The notes below the pieces were generated by a model. It was not told where the DNA came from and did no database searches. It saw nothing but the letters and a program-made list of their open reading frames with translations. A DNA stretch of 64,000 bases from Brevibacterium daeguense (lineage in GTDB: Bacteria > Actinomycetota > Actinomycetes > Actinomycetales > Brevibacteriaceae): the NCBI RefSeq assembly GCF_021729135.1, contig NZ_JAJTWW010000004.1:124001-188000 (forward strand). Reading direction: 5' to 3'. This document shows, one piece after another, positions 42,217 through 51,317 of this stretch. Numbering within the stretch: position 1 is the stretch's first letter; each line of letters starts with the position of its first letter. The translations under genes and the position numbers were made by a program.

Positions 42217-43455
42217 TCACAGCTGCTCGGCGAGCCCGGCCTGGAATCGCCTGATCCGCTCGAGCGCCTCGTACGTCTTCTCCGGGCCGGCGGCCAGCGA
42301 CAGGCGCACCGCCCGGTCGCCGTTGACCGTGTCGAAGTCCAGGCCGGGGCTCAATGCCACCCCCTCGGATTCCAGCAGCGCCTCGCACCACTGCGTGGCC
42401 GTCGCATAGGGACCGAGCACGTCGTCGATGTAGGCGTACATGTAGAAGGCTCCGTCCGCCGGCGCGAGGTCCGTCCAGCCGAGCTCCTCGACGGCATCGA
42501 GCACGTACTGACGGGCGGCTGCGAATCCGGCGACCGCGGCATCTCCCTCCGCGTAGGAGGCCTCCGTGAACGCCTCGACGGCGGCGAACTGGGCGGGCAC
42601 CGGGGCGCACAGACTGAGGTTGCCGGCCAGCGCGTTGCACGGCTCGACGAGGTCCGGCGGCAGGATGGCCCAACCCAGCCGCCATCCGGTCATCCCCCAG
42701 TACTTGGAGAACGAGGAGATCACGACCGAATCATCGTCGAAGGCGAGCGCGCATTCGCCCTTGGCACCGGTGTACGTGATCCCGTGATAGATCTCGTCGG
42801 AGATCAGGCGCACGCCGTGCGTCCGACACCAGCCGGCGAGTTCGGCGAACAGCTCCGCGTCGATCATGGTGCCGGTGGGGTTGGCGGGCGAGGCGAGCAT
42901 GAGACCGGACAGGGGCGCCTGGGCGTGGGCCGCCTCGAGCAGCTCCACCGTGGGCTGGAATCGCTCCTCCACGCCGCAGTCGAGCTCGATGACCTCGCAG
43001 CCGAGCGCGGCCAGGATGTTCTTGTACGCGGCATATCCAGGCCGGGCCAGCGCCACCCGGTCGCCCACGTCGAAGGCGGCCAGGAAGGCCAGCTGGAAGG
43101 CACCCGATGAGCCGGTGGTGACGAACACGCGCTCGACCGGCACATCCAGGTCGTACCAGCGCCGGTAGTGGCCCGCGATCGCCTCGCGCAGCTCCATGAT
43201 GCCCGGCACCGGCGAGTAGCCCAGGTCGGTGCCGTCGACGACCACCTCGGCGGCCTTCTTCCGGACCCCGATCGGCGCGCCCTGCGACGGCTCTCCCACG
43301 CACAGGGAGATCACGTCATGGCCGGCGCCGCGCAGTTCGGCGACGCGCGCGATGATGTGCATGACCGAGAAGGCGCGCACCTCCTGGGACCGGGCGGAGA
43401 CCTTCGGCTGGGCGCTCGACGGGACGGGACGATGCTGCTCGGTGTCGTCAGTCAT
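42217..43455 (-). CDS. Class I/II PLP aminotransferase
   Basis: A 412-residue fold-type I aminotransferase. The PLP lysine is in SSFSKYWGMTGWRLGW, and other cofactor motifs are NPTGTMID, SDEIYHGITY and GYSPVPGIMELREAIA. The overall pattern is that of aspartate/alanine-type enzymes, but the substrate cannot be told. ATG at 43455 has GGGAG six bases upstream. It is convergent with arsR and on the same strand as the GCS2 gene, with 137 bases between. Confidence 0.85.
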   Translation of the reverse strand: MTDDTEQHRPVPSSAQPKVSARSQEVRAFSVMHIIARVAELRGAGHDVISLCVGEPSQGAPIGVRKKAAEVVVDGTDLGYSPVPGIMELREAIAGHYRRWYDLDVPVERVFVTTGSSGAFQLAFLAAFDVGDRVALARPGYAAYKNILAALGCEVIELDCGVEERFQPTVELLEAAHAQAPLSGLMLASPANPTGTMIDAELFAELAGWCRTHGVRLISDEIYHGITYTGAKGECALAFDDDSVVISSFSKYWGMTGWRLGWAILPPDLVEPCNALAGNLSLCAPVPAQFAAVEAFTEASYAEGDAAVAGFAAARQYVLDAVEELGWTDLAPADGAFYMYAYIDDVLGPYATATQWCEALLESEGVALSPGLDFDTVNGDRAVRLSLAAGPEKTYEALERIRRFQAGLAEQL

Positions 43456-43592
43456 GTCTCCCACTGTGGCACATCGGTCCGACCTCGCTGATTCCCTCAC
43501 ACCTGCTGATCTCGTTCGCACACCTCGCGCTTCCCATCACTCCCGGCGCTTGCCATCGCGCCCGGCACTTGCCATCACGCCCGGTGCTGCCC

Positions 43593-45083
43593 TCACGTCT
43601 CGCCGACCGGCCAGGTATGGACGGGCTTCTCGGTGCGCTGGTGGGTCGTGTACAGCTCCACGAGGCGGGCCAGCGCCGCGCGCCGCTCCGGCGAATCCGG
43701 GTGGGTGACGCGGGGCCGCAGCGCATTGAGCGTCCGCAGCTGCCAGGTTGCGCCGTTCTGCCTCGTGCGGGCCCGCTCCTCGATGATGCCGATGTAGAGG
43801 TCGATCGCGTCGGCGTCGGCGTCGAGCGCCTGCAGCCCGCGCCGCGCCCGCGGGGCCAGCACCTCGCGCACGAGTTCGGAGATGTCGACGCGCCCGACCT
43901 TCGGCCAGACCTGTCGGGAGTACAGCCCGGAGCGCGCCGCGGAGTAGAAGTTCGCCTCCGCCTCCTTGAAGGACAGCCGCGACCACACCGGCCGGTTCTC
44001 CGCGGTCAGGAACTTCACGAGCCCGAAGTAGAACGCCGCGTCCGCGACCATGTCGACGACGGTGGGGCCGGCGGGCAGCAGGCGGTTCTCCACCCGCAGG
44101 TGGGCGAACTCGCTGGGCGCGTAGATCGGCCGGTTCCAGCGCCAGACCGTGCCGTTGTGGAGGTTGAGGGCGTGCAGGGTGGGTGCGGAGCCCTGCATCA
44201 CGGGCGCTCCGGCTTCTTCCCGGGATTCCGGCAGCATCGGCGGGAAGTAGCGCACGTTCTCCTCGAACAGGTCGAACACGCTGGTGATCCACCGCTCGCC
44301 GAACCACACCCGGGGCCGCACTCCCTGCGTCACCAGTTCGGGGGTCCGGGTGTCGATCGCCTGGGTGAACACCGGGATCCGGTTCTCGTGCCACAGCTTG
44401 TGGCCCAGGAACAGCGGGGAGTTCGCACTCAGGGCCACCTGCGCGCCGGCGATCGCCTGCGAGGCGTTCCATGCATCGGCGAAGCGATTGGGCGCGACCT
44501 GCAGGTGCAGCTGCATGGAGGTGCAGCTGGATTCGGGAGCGATGTCCGCGAAGTCGTGCTCGTAGTGCTCACGGTCGGAGATCTCGATGCGGACGAGCTC
44601 GCCGCGCATGTCGAGCACAGCGTTGTTCAGCGCCCGGTAGCGGTTCTCATCGGTCATCCACGCCGGGTCCTCGAGGAATTCGGTGGTCAGCGTGGGCAGG
44701 GTGCCGATCATCCCGATCTCCGCCCCGGCCGCCCGCGCGCCGGCGTGAGCCGCGGCCAGGCGTGCCTGCAGCCCGGCGTGGAGCTCCCGCAGGCCCGTTC
44801 CGGAGACGCTGAGCACCGGGTGGTTGAGCTCGATGTTGTACGAGCCGATCTCCGTCTGGAACTCCGGGTCGTCGATCGCCTCGAGCACCTCGGTGTTGAC
44901 CCGGGTCGGCTGCATCTGGTCGTCGATGAGGTTGAGCTCGAGCTCCATGCCGATCGTGCCCTGGTCGACGAACGACGCCTCCTGGAGATAGCTGTCGAAC
45001 GTCTCCAGGTCATCGTTGAGGAGTTCGCGGTAGCGCGTGCGCTGCTGCGGTGTGTATCGCTGCCTGGAGACCTTCTCACCCAT
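43593..45083 (-). CDS. Glutamate-cysteine ligase family 2 (GCS2) protein
   Basis: A 496-residue carboxylate-amine ligase-like enzyme, recognised from the GMELELNLID opening of the GCS2 fold, NIELNHPVL, SSCTSMQLHLQV and ENRLLPAGPTVVDM. GCS2 members couple an amino acid to glutamate or another acid using ATP. Actinobacteria mostly use mycothiol instead of glutathione, so the product may be unusual. The start ATG at 45083 lacks a ribosome site but sits at the foot of a striking inverted repeat (45084-45108). It is divergent from an M20 peptidase. Confidence 0.78.
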   Translation of the reverse strand: MGEKVSRQRYTPQQRTRYRELLNDDLETFDSYLQEASFVDQGTIGMELELNLIDDQMQPTRVNTEVLEAIDDPEFQTEIGSYNIELNHPVLSVSGTGLRELHAGLQARLAAAHAGARAAGAEIGMIGTLPTLTTEFLEDPAWMTDENRYRALNNAVLDMRGELVRIEISDREHYEHDFADIAPESSCTSMQLHLQVAPNRFADAWNASQAIAGAQVALSANSPLFLGHKLWHENRIPVFTQAIDTRTPELVTQGVRPRVWFGERWITSVFDLFEENVRYFPPMLPESREEAGAPVMQGSAPTLHALNLHNGTVWRWNRPIYAPSEFAHLRVENRLLPAGPTVVDMVADAAFYFGLVKFLTAENRPVWSRLSFKEAEANFYSAARSGLYSRQVWPKVGRVDISELVREVLAPRARRGLQALDADADAIDLYIGIIEERARTRQNGATWQLRTLNALRPRVTHPDSPERRAALARLVELYTTHQRTEKPVHTWPVGET

Positions 45084-45108
45084 GGGACAAGACAACCACA
45101 GTTGTCCC
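45084..45108. promoter_or_regulatory. Inverted repeat touching the GCS2 start codon
   Basis: GACAAC-N4-GTTGTC (45091-45106) is nested in GGGACAA...TTGTCCC arms (45084-45090 and 45102-45108). A possible -10, TATGGT, lies at 45120-45115 on the minus strand, so the repeat would be the 5' leader. It can act as an operator or as an RNA hairpin hiding the start. Confidence 0.55.
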
Positions 45109-45191
45109 GGAGCGACCATACATCCGCGCGGCCGCCGAATCCGCCTGGTCTAGGATGGATCCGGCTCATCCGTCATGCCCAAGGAGAACCC

Positions 45192-46349
45192 GTGCCCGGC
45201 CCCACGACCCTCGACCACGCCGCGCTGGTGCGTGCGGCGCAGGACGCCCTGCCTGCCATGCTGACCGACATCGAGCGGGTGATCTCGATCGAGACGCCCA
45301 GCGATGACCGGGAGGCTGTCGCCCGAGGTGCCGCGGACTTCGCGGCCCTGCTCGAGGAGCGCCTCGGCGCAGCTCCGGAGACGCTGGTGATCGACGGGGT
45401 CACCCACCTGCGGCTGCGCTTCGGCACCGGTCCGGCGAGGGTCGTGCTCATCAACCATCAGGACACCGTCTGGCCGCACGGCACACTGGACCGGCTGCCG
45501 TACTCGGTCTCCGAGGGCGTCCTGCGCGGACCGGGCAGCTTCGACATGCTCACCGGGGCCATCATGAGCGTGTGGGCCACCAAGATGCTCATCGAATCCG
45601 CCGGACCCGAGGCGATCGATGGCCTGAGCATCCTCGTCACCGGAGATGAGGAGGTCGGCTCCACCACGTCGTCGGAGCTGATCCGCGCCGAGGCGCGCGA
45701 GGCGCGTGCGGCGTACGTTATGGAGGCGTCGGCCGGCGGCGCGCTCAAGCTGTCGCGCAAGGGCACCTCGATGTACACGGTCGTCATCCATGGCAGGGCC
45801 GCGCACGCCGGGCTCGAACCGGAGAAGGGGATCCACGCCGGCCTCGAACTCGCCCACCAGATGCAAGCGGTCGCGGCGCTGTCCGACCCGGAGCTGCAGA
45901 CAACGGTCACTCCCACCGTGTTCTCGGGCGGCACCACCACGAACACCGTGCCGGCGCGGGCCCAGTTCGACGTCGACGTGCGGGCGCTGACCGCTGCCGA
46001 ACAGCGGCGGGTCCACGACGCCATCTGCTCGCTGACTCCGCACATCGAGGGCACGCGGATCGAGGTGCTCGGTGGGATCAACCGGCCGCCCTTCGAACCC
46101 GAGATCTCCGCTGGACTGTTCGCGCGAGCCGTCGAGCTCGCCGCGCAGCTGGGCATCGAGGCGCCGCGCGGCGCCGCTGTCGGGGGCGCCTCGGACGGGA
46201 ACTTCACCGCCGGCGACGGCATCCCGACCCTCGACGGCCTGGGCGCGGTGGGCGATGGAGCGCACGCCGAGCACGAGCACGCCCTCATCGAGTACATCCC
46301 GCCGCGCACCGCGCTGCTCGCCGCCCTCATCGCCGACCAGCTGGCCTGA
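45192..46349 (+). CDS. M20-family metallopeptidase (carboxypeptidase G2-like)
   Basis: A 385-residue amidohydrolase of the ArgE/DapE/CPG2 group. Zinc-site motifs are INHQDTVWP, GPGSFDMLTG, LVTGDEEVGS with the catalytic Glu, VMEASAGG and the final His region EHEHALIEYIP. A dimerisation domain lies between. These enzymes cleave N-acyl or peptide bonds of amino acids. GTG at 45192 has AAGGAG five bases upstream. An N-acylamino acid racemase gene 1.4 kb on hints at a shared N-acylamino acid route, though a methyltransferase gene on the other strand lies between. Confidence 0.86.
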   Translation: MPGPTTLDHAALVRAAQDALPAMLTDIERVISIETPSDDREAVARGAADFAALLEERLGAAPETLVIDGVTHLRLRFGTGPARVVLINHQDTVWPHGTLDRLPYSVSEGVLRGPGSFDMLTGAIMSVWATKMLIESAGPEAIDGLSILVTGDEEVGSTTSSELIRAEAREARAAYVMEASAGGALKLSRKGTSMYTVVIHGRAAHAGLEPEKGIHAGLELAHQMQAVAALSDPELQTTVTPTVFSGGTTTNTVPARAQFDVDVRALTAAEQRRVHDAICSLTPHIEGTRIEVLGGINRPPFEPEISAGLFARAVELAAQLGIEAPRGAAVGGASDGNFTAGDGIPTLDGLGAVGDGAHAEHEHALIEYIPPRTALLAALIADQLA

Positions 46350-46418
46350 GCCGGGGCCGGCTGGACCTGTCGGCTGAGGCGCGGCTGCCTCCGCCGCCGC
46401 ACCGAGCCGGTGCCGGCC

Positions 46419-47483
46419 TCAATCGGTGACGGGGGCGAACTCCGCGAGGTCCTCCGGAGAGCGGGTGGTGAATAGCCAATCGCGGTGCCTGGGGTCCGGC
46501 GTGATTCGCGCACGCAGCTCCAGCACGTCGTCGCACACCAGATAGTACGAGTAGCCGTGGGGAGCCAGCAGCACCTCGAGCTCGCGGGGTTCGGCGTGCT
46601 CGACCAGCACCTCGCACAGAATGTCCGGAGTGAAGCGGGCGAGGAACTCCTGACCGTGAGCGAACACAGTGTTCTCGGTTCCCTCGACGTCGACCTTCAT
46701 GGCGACGATCGGGCTCTGCACGCCTGCTTCCGCCTCGGTGCTCGGTTCGTGCTCGGCCCCCGTGGCCGCCTCGGAGTCGTCGCCGCTCTCGGCCCCCGTG
46801 GCCGCCGCGGAGACGTCGCCGCTCTCGGCCCCACCCGCCACGTCCGCGATGAGCGAGTCGAGGGAGACGAACTCCACCTCGACGCCGGCGCTGAAAGACA
46901 GCCGCGCGGAGTAGAAGGACGGCAGCGCCGAGCCGCCCTCCCCCGACGGCACCGTCATCCTCTCGCCCGGACGGCCGACCCCGGCGCGGTGGACCGTGGC
47001 TCGGTCGGTGACGCCGTTGCGCTCCAGATTGCGCACCAGCCCTTCCGCGACGGCAGGCACCATCTCGAAGGCGTGGGCGTGAAGCCGCGGATTCGCCGTC
47101 AGCGCGGCGAGGGTGAACACTCCCGTGTAGGCGCCGACATCGAGGAACACGTCGGCATCCCGTGACAGCCGCGCCATCACGTCGAGCGCGAGCGCATCAC
47201 CGGACACCGGGCGTCGCCCCCTGCCCCAGTACATCTCCTTGGCGATCTCGCAGCGGGCCGGGTCCAGCAGGACGAAGCGCTCGCCGTCGACCTCGGCGAC
47301 GACTTCAGCGAGACCGGCCGGGGCCGGCAGTCTCCTGATCGACAGCCCGGGCAGCAGCCGCTGCGACGCTTGCAGGACCGGATGGATCCCGGAGCCGGCC
47401 AATGCGGTCTTGATCCCCGGTTTGAGTCCGAACCAGGATTGCCTGCGTCCCCGCGGTGACGCCCGAAAGTCCTGCTCTGCCAT
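46419..47483 (-). CDS. FkbM-family methyltransferase with an internal repeat insertion
   Basis: A 354-residue SAM methyltransferase. The nucleotide-binding motif is VFLDVGAYTGVFTLAAL near residue 113, and the FkbM signature is MKVDVEGTE near 262. Just before it, residues 216-255 form a low-complexity stretch with a 12-residue repeat (GAESGDVSAAAT, then GAESGDDSEAAT). The insert would loop out next to the active site. FkbM enzymes methylate sugars or polyketides. ATG at 47483 was preferred because GGAAAG lies seven bases before it; the ATG at 47489 is too close. Confidence 0.83.
   Translation of the reverse strand: MAEQDFRASPRGRRQSWFGLKPGIKTALAGSGIHPVLQASQRLLPGLSIRRLPAPAGLAEVVAEVDGERFVLLDPARCEIAKEMYWGRGRRPVSGDALALDVMARLSRDADVFLDVGAYTGVFTLAALTANPRLHAHAFEMVPAVAEGLVRNLERNGVTDRATVHRAGVGRPGERMTVPSGEGGSALPSFYSARLSFSAGVEVEFVSLDSLIADVAGGAESGDVSAAATGAESGDDSEAATGAEHEPSTEAEAGVQSPIVAMKVDVEGTENTVFAHGQEFLARFTPDILCEVLVEHAEPRELEVLLAPHGYSYYLVCDDVLELRARITPDPRHRDWLFTTRSPEDLAEFAPVTD
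46762..46833. repeat. 36-base tandem duplication inside the FkbM gene
   Basis: Copies at 46762-46797 and 46798-46833 differ at only a few bases and encode a 12-residue unit twice, in frame. Confidence 0.8.
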
Positions 47484-47710
47484 CGCCATGCTTTCCGTGT
47501 CGACACGCTTCTCCGCTCATCCTAAGCACACCCGGACACCGGTGCCCTCAGATCTCATCCCCCTGGCCCTCCCCCCGCGTCCGCCCGAGGCACCGGCCAC
47601 TCTCCGATCTCACCGCCCTTCGCCCTCCCGAGCACCCCGAGGCGCCCGGCACCCCTTGCTATGGTGTGGCCAGTTCCGCCCAATCGCTCCCGGCCCCGAG
47701 GAAGTGTCCC

Positions 47711-48835
47711 GTGAAGCTGCGCGCCCTCACGCTCCACCGTGTCTCGATTCCGCTCGTCAGCCCCTTCATCACCTCGTTCGCGCGGCAGACCGAGAAGGAC
47801 TGCTACCTCGTCGAGGCCGGCTTCGACACCGAGTCGGGGCAGGTCACCGGGTGGGGCGAGTCGGTGGCGATGACGGCGCCGCTGTACTCGGAGGAGTACG
47901 TGTCGGGCGGCATGGCCGTGACGCGGGACTGGCTGGCCCCGATCCTGTTCGATGTCGAGGAGCTGCGCGCGGAGACGGTCGGCTGGCATCTGCGCCACGT
48001 CATCGGCCACCGGATGTCGAAGGCGGCGCTGGAGATGGCCGTCCTCGAGGCGCAGCTGAAGTCCCAGCGGCTGTCCTTCAAGGACTACCTGGGCGGAGTG
48101 GCGGACACGATCCCCTCGGGCGTCTCGGTCGGGATCCAGGATTCGGTCGCGGACACGGTGCGCGTCATCGGCGGATACCTGGCGGAGGGGTACGCCCGCA
48201 TCAAGCTCAAGATCCGACCCGGCGCGGACATCGAACCGGTCGCCGCCGTGCGCCGCGAGTTCGGCGACATCCTGTTCCAGGTCGACGCGAACGCCGCCTA
48301 CACCCTCGCCGACTCCGCCCACCTGAAGAAGCTCGACGCATTCGGGCTGCTGCTCATCGAGCAGCCCCTGGGCGAGGCGGACATCCGCCAGCACGCCGAG
48401 CTCGCCCGGGTGATGTCCACGCCGATGTGCCTGGACGAGTCGATCGTCTCAGCGGAAGCCGCCGCGGATGCGATCGCGCTCGGGGCGGCCGCCGTCATCA
48501 ACATCAAGCCCGGCCGCGTGGGCGGCTATCTGGAAGCGAGGCGGATCCACGACCTGGCGCGCGCCCACGGGATGGCGGTCTGGCACGGTGGAATGGTGGA
48601 GACGGGCCTGGGCCGAGCCGCCAACGCCGCAATGGCCTCCCTGCCCGGCTTCGTCCTGCCGGGTGACGTCTCCGGCTCGAACCGGTTCTTCCACGAGGAC
48701 ATCACCGAGGAGATCGTCATGCACGACGGAGTCGTCGATGTGCCGAGGGGACCCGGCTTCGGCGTGACCGTCGATAAGGGCAAGCTCGCGAAGTTCACCA
48801 CCGAGATCCTGGAGATCGTCCCCGCGAGCGCGTGA
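47711..48835 (+). CDS. N-acylamino acid racemase / o-succinylbenzoate synthase (enolase superfamily)
   Basis: A 374-residue enolase-superfamily enzyme. Catalytic lysines are in IKLKI and INIKPGRVGG; metal ligands are in VDANAAY, LIEQP and LDES. It matches the Amycolatopsis NSAR/OSBS segment by segment (GHRMSKAALEMAVL, SGVSVGIQD, GGMVETGLGRAANAA). That enzyme both racemises N-succinyl amino acids and makes o-succinylbenzoate for menaquinone. No men genes are in view and an M20 deacylase is nearby, so racemase activity deserves equal weight. GTG at 47711 is preceded by GAGGAAG. Confidence 0.87.
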   Translation: MKLRALTLHRVSIPLVSPFITSFARQTEKDCYLVEAGFDTESGQVTGWGESVAMTAPLYSEEYVSGGMAVTRDWLAPILFDVEELRAETVGWHLRHVIGHRMSKAALEMAVLEAQLKSQRLSFKDYLGGVADTIPSGVSVGIQDSVADTVRVIGGYLAEGYARIKLKIRPGADIEPVAAVRREFGDILFQVDANAAYTLADSAHLKKLDAFGLLLIEQPLGEADIRQHAELARVMSTPMCLDESIVSAEAAADAIALGAAAVINIKPGRVGGYLEARRIHDLARAHGMAVWHGGMVETGLGRAANAAMASLPGFVLPGDVSGSNRFFHEDITEEIVMHDGVVDVPRGPGFGVTVDKGKLAKFTTEILEIVPASA

Positions 48836-48888
48836 TCCGGCCCGGGCCGGCGGAAGGCGCGGCGGGAGGTCCATCCCTGCCCGCTGCG

Positions 48889-49692
48889 TCAGCCGATGTT
48901 CTGGGCCACCATCGTCTGCAGGCCGTAGCCGATCCCGCCCTTCGCATCGGCGAGCTCGGTGTGGACCAGGCCGCCTTCGCCCGGGGTGACGATCGACTGC
49001 GAGTTCATGCGCACCCACTCCCCCGTCGGCTCCCGGTCCAGGACGACATGGAGATCGCAGTTGATGAGGCGGTGCGAGAGCGGGTCGACGGGCAGGCTGA
49101 TCCCGCCCCCGGAGTCGGCCAGCACGAGCGTCCGCTGCCATCCCGTCGGTTCCTCCCCCTCGACCAGCTGATTGAGCTGCCGCCCCCACGCCACTGCCGG
49201 AGCTCGGGTTCCCGCACCGCCTTCGAGGAAGCGCCATTCGATTGCCGAGCCGTACCCACCCGTATGTGCACCCGGGATCGTCGACAGCTTCTCCTCAGCG
49301 GGCGGGACATCGTCGGGCAGCAGCCGCGGGTCTTCGGGATCGCGTCGGCCGGGCACCTCGGGATAGCTGTCGGGCGCGGCCAGGATGCGCCAGGCGCGGG
49401 CCACGAGGGCGGGCCGTCCGTTCGCCGAGGCGCTCGCCGACACCAGCTCCATCGACCGTCCCCCGCGGATCACCTCGACCGAGATCTCCAGCGGAACGAC
49501 CGGCACCGGGCCGAGGATGTCGACCCGCACATCGGCCAGCCGCTGGCCCTCTCGCGGGTCAACCGCCGCCATCTGCCGAGCGAGCAGCGCCGAGGGCGGT
49601 CCGGCATGCTGGTGCTCGGGACTCCACGGGCCGGCCGTCATCGGCGTCGACTCGAACCGGTTGTCATCGATCTGACGGTAGAAGGCCTCCAT
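48889..49692 (-). CDS. Acyl-CoA thioesterase family protein (double hotdog)
   Basis: A 267-residue protein with two hotdog halves: WSPEHQHAGPPSALLARQM and DILGPVPVVPLEISVEVIRGGRS in the first, INCDLHVVLDREPTGEWVRMNSQS in the second. These are typical of actinobacterial acyl-CoA thioesterases that free fatty acids from CoA. ATG at 49692 (nine bases after GGAG) is preferred; a GTG at 49698 is possible. It runs on the same strand as the CDF gene upstream, 68 bases away. It could limit acyl-CoA excess from the fatty-acid genes in this window. Confidence 0.8.
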   Translation of the reverse strand: MEAFYRQIDDNRFESTPMTAGPWSPEHQHAGPPSALLARQMAAVDPREGQRLADVRVDILGPVPVVPLEISVEVIRGGRSMELVSASASANGRPALVARAWRILAAPDSYPEVPGRRDPEDPRLLPDDVPPAEEKLSTIPGAHTGGYGSAIEWRFLEGGAGTRAPAVAWGRQLNQLVEGEEPTGWQRTLVLADSGGGISLPVDPLSHRLINCDLHVVLDREPTGEWVRMNSQSIVTPGEGGLVHTELADAKGGIGYGLQTMVAQNIG

Positions 49693-49760
49693 CGGCACAA
49701 GCTCCTTCGCTCGGGGGACTGCCAGGTTCCACCGCCGACCCTAGCAGTGGACGGCTGGGC

Positions 49761-50768
49761 CTACGCGGAGCGCAGCTGCGGCAGGAACTCCTCGGGCAGC
49801 TTCTCGACGGGGACGATCACCATGTCCTGCACCTTCCAGTCGAGGTCGACGCACGCCTCGCGCGCCTCGGCGAGCTGATCGAGAGTCGGCATCCGGCCGT
49901 TCCGGGGAACGACGAAGGCCTCGATGTGGAAGACGTGGCCTTCGTCCCTGATCCGGCACTCCGCATCCTCGACCCAGTCGATGCCGGTCAGCAGCTCGTC
50001 GACCTCGTCGATGAGCGGGTGCGGCTCCTTCGCGTCGAAGGTGGTGGCGCGCCTGTCCATGAGATCGGCGACTGCCGAGCGGAGGTTCTTCCAGCCGTCG
50101 GAGATGATGCTGAAGGAGATCAGGATCGCAGCCGCGGAGTCCGCCCACCACAGCCCGATGCCGATGCCGAACACTCCGACCGCCGTGGTGAGCGCGGTCA
50201 TCCAGTCGGCCTTGTTCATATCGGCGTCGGCGTAGAGCACCTTGTTGTGCAGGACGGGCGCGAGCTTGAGCTTCATGCGCCCGAGGATCATCGGCGGGAT
50301 CGCCGTCAGCAGCACGGTCGGGATCATCAGCCAGCCCAGCCACACGGTCGTCCCGAAGATCTCGATCAATCCGATCGGCGGGTGCTCGGCGGTGAGCAGC
50401 CCCAGCGCGGAATCGATCAGCAGGTACCCGCCCATGCCCAGCAGCGTCGTCGCCGCCACCAGATGGGCGACCCCAACAGAGCGGTGGAAGCCGTACGGGT
50501 GGGCTTCGGTCGGGCGACGCCGAGCGATCCGGACTGCGATGAGGAAGGCGATCGGCGGCAGGAAGGACAGCGCGTCCTCGATCCAGGCCGCCTTCATCGC
50601 TTGAGAGTTGCCCGCGACCAGGATCATCGCGACCACTGTGACCACGCGGATGACCAGGTCGATCCACTCCAGGCGGATCGCACGCCTGAGCGCCTTCGCG
50701 GGTTTTTCCGGCAGTTCGGTGTGGCCGAAGCGATAGCGTTCGGCGCCTGCGCGCGAGGACCCGTTCAC
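49761..50768 (-). CDS. CDF-family cation transporter
   Basis: A 335-residue membrane transporter of the cation diffusion facilitator family: helix with EDALSFLPPIAFLIAVRIAR, then HPYGFHRSVGVAHL, ADADMNKADWMTAL, a helix with WWADSAAAILISFSII, and a cytoplasmic domain (GHVFHIEAFVV) that ends the protein. The residues in the metal-binding helices differ from the classical HxxxD zinc pattern, so the ion is uncertain. The GTG start overlaps the stop of a short substrate-binding lipoprotein gene (GTGA), a firm sign of co-translation. Confidence 0.85.
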   Translation of the reverse strand: MNGSSRAGAERYRFGHTELPEKPAKALRRAIRLEWIDLVIRVVTVVAMILVAGNSQAMKAAWIEDALSFLPPIAFLIAVRIARRRPTEAHPYGFHRSVGVAHLVAATTLLGMGGYLLIDSALGLLTAEHPPIGLIEIFGTTVWLGWLMIPTVLLTAIPPMILGRMKLKLAPVLHNKVLYADADMNKADWMTALTTAVGVFGIGIGLWWADSAAAILISFSIISDGWKNLRSAVADLMDRRATTFDAKEPHPLIDEVDELLTGIDWVEDAECRIRDEGHVFHIEAFVVPRNGRMPTLDQLAEAREACVDLDWKVQDMVIVPVEKLPEEFLPQLRSA

Positions 50769-51274
50769 AGTCGCACGTCCTGGTCGAGGAGGAACTGCTC
50801 GAGGGTGGTCGTGAATTCGTTCTCACCCATCACGGTTGCCATCACGTGCTTGGCGGTGGAGCCGTCCAGGCCCTTCGTCTCCACGTAGGGCGTGGTCAGC
50901 GCCGCATGCGACGTCCATGGCGAGGAGTCGGTGAAGCCCCCGACGATCATGTCGAGTTGGTCCTCCTGGAGCTGCATCATCAGCTGCTCCTCGCCGCCCG
51001 GAGTCCACGCGACCTCGGCATCGATCGCTCCGGCGAACTCCTCCACGAGGTCCACCTCGATGCCGGACGGGGCCTCGGACCCCGTGATGTCGGTCCACGG
51101 GGGCTGGTGCGAGATTCCCACCCGCAGCTCCCCGCCGCTGACCCGCTCAAGCGTGCCCTGCGGATCCGCCGGAATGCTGACCCCGCACCCGGTCAGCAGG
51201 AGGAGCACGACCGCCGCACCACCCCGTCTGATCCCTGCCCAACGCGACGCCACAGCAGCTCCCTCCGACCGCAT
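50765..51274 (-). CDS. Very short substrate-binding lipoprotein (SBP family 3, one lobe)
   Basis: A 169-residue lipoprotein. Residues 13-30 form a signal peptide with lipobox LLTGC (Cys30). The mature part begins like a family 3 solute-binding protein: GELRVGISHQPPWTDI, GIEVDLVEEFAGAIDAEV and DMIVGGFTDSSPW. Normal members have about 240 residues and two lobes; here only the first lobe and a short tail exist, with no frameshift. It is translationally coupled to the CDF gene. It may bind the metal or a chelate at the cell surface, or be a decayed receptor; both are inference. ATG at 51274 was chosen as the start just before the signal peptide. Confidence 0.75.
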   Translation of the reverse strand: MRSEGAAVASRWAGIRRGGAAVVLLLLTGCGVSIPADPQGTLERVSGGELRVGISHQPPWTDITGSEAPSGIEVDLVEEFAGAIDAEVAWTPGGEEQLMMQLQEDQLDMIVGGFTDSSPWTSHAALTTPYVETKGLDGSTAKHVMATVMGENEFTTTLEQFLLDQDVRL

Positions 51275-51317
51275 CGTGCCGGTGTCGGCTGTCCTGCCGC
51301 ACCTCCGCCTGGTGTCA

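Noticed and set aside
47711..48835. Naming the gene menC outright
   Set aside because: The sequence fits NSAR/OSBS dual enzymes, and no menaquinone genes are in the window, so a single name would overstate it.
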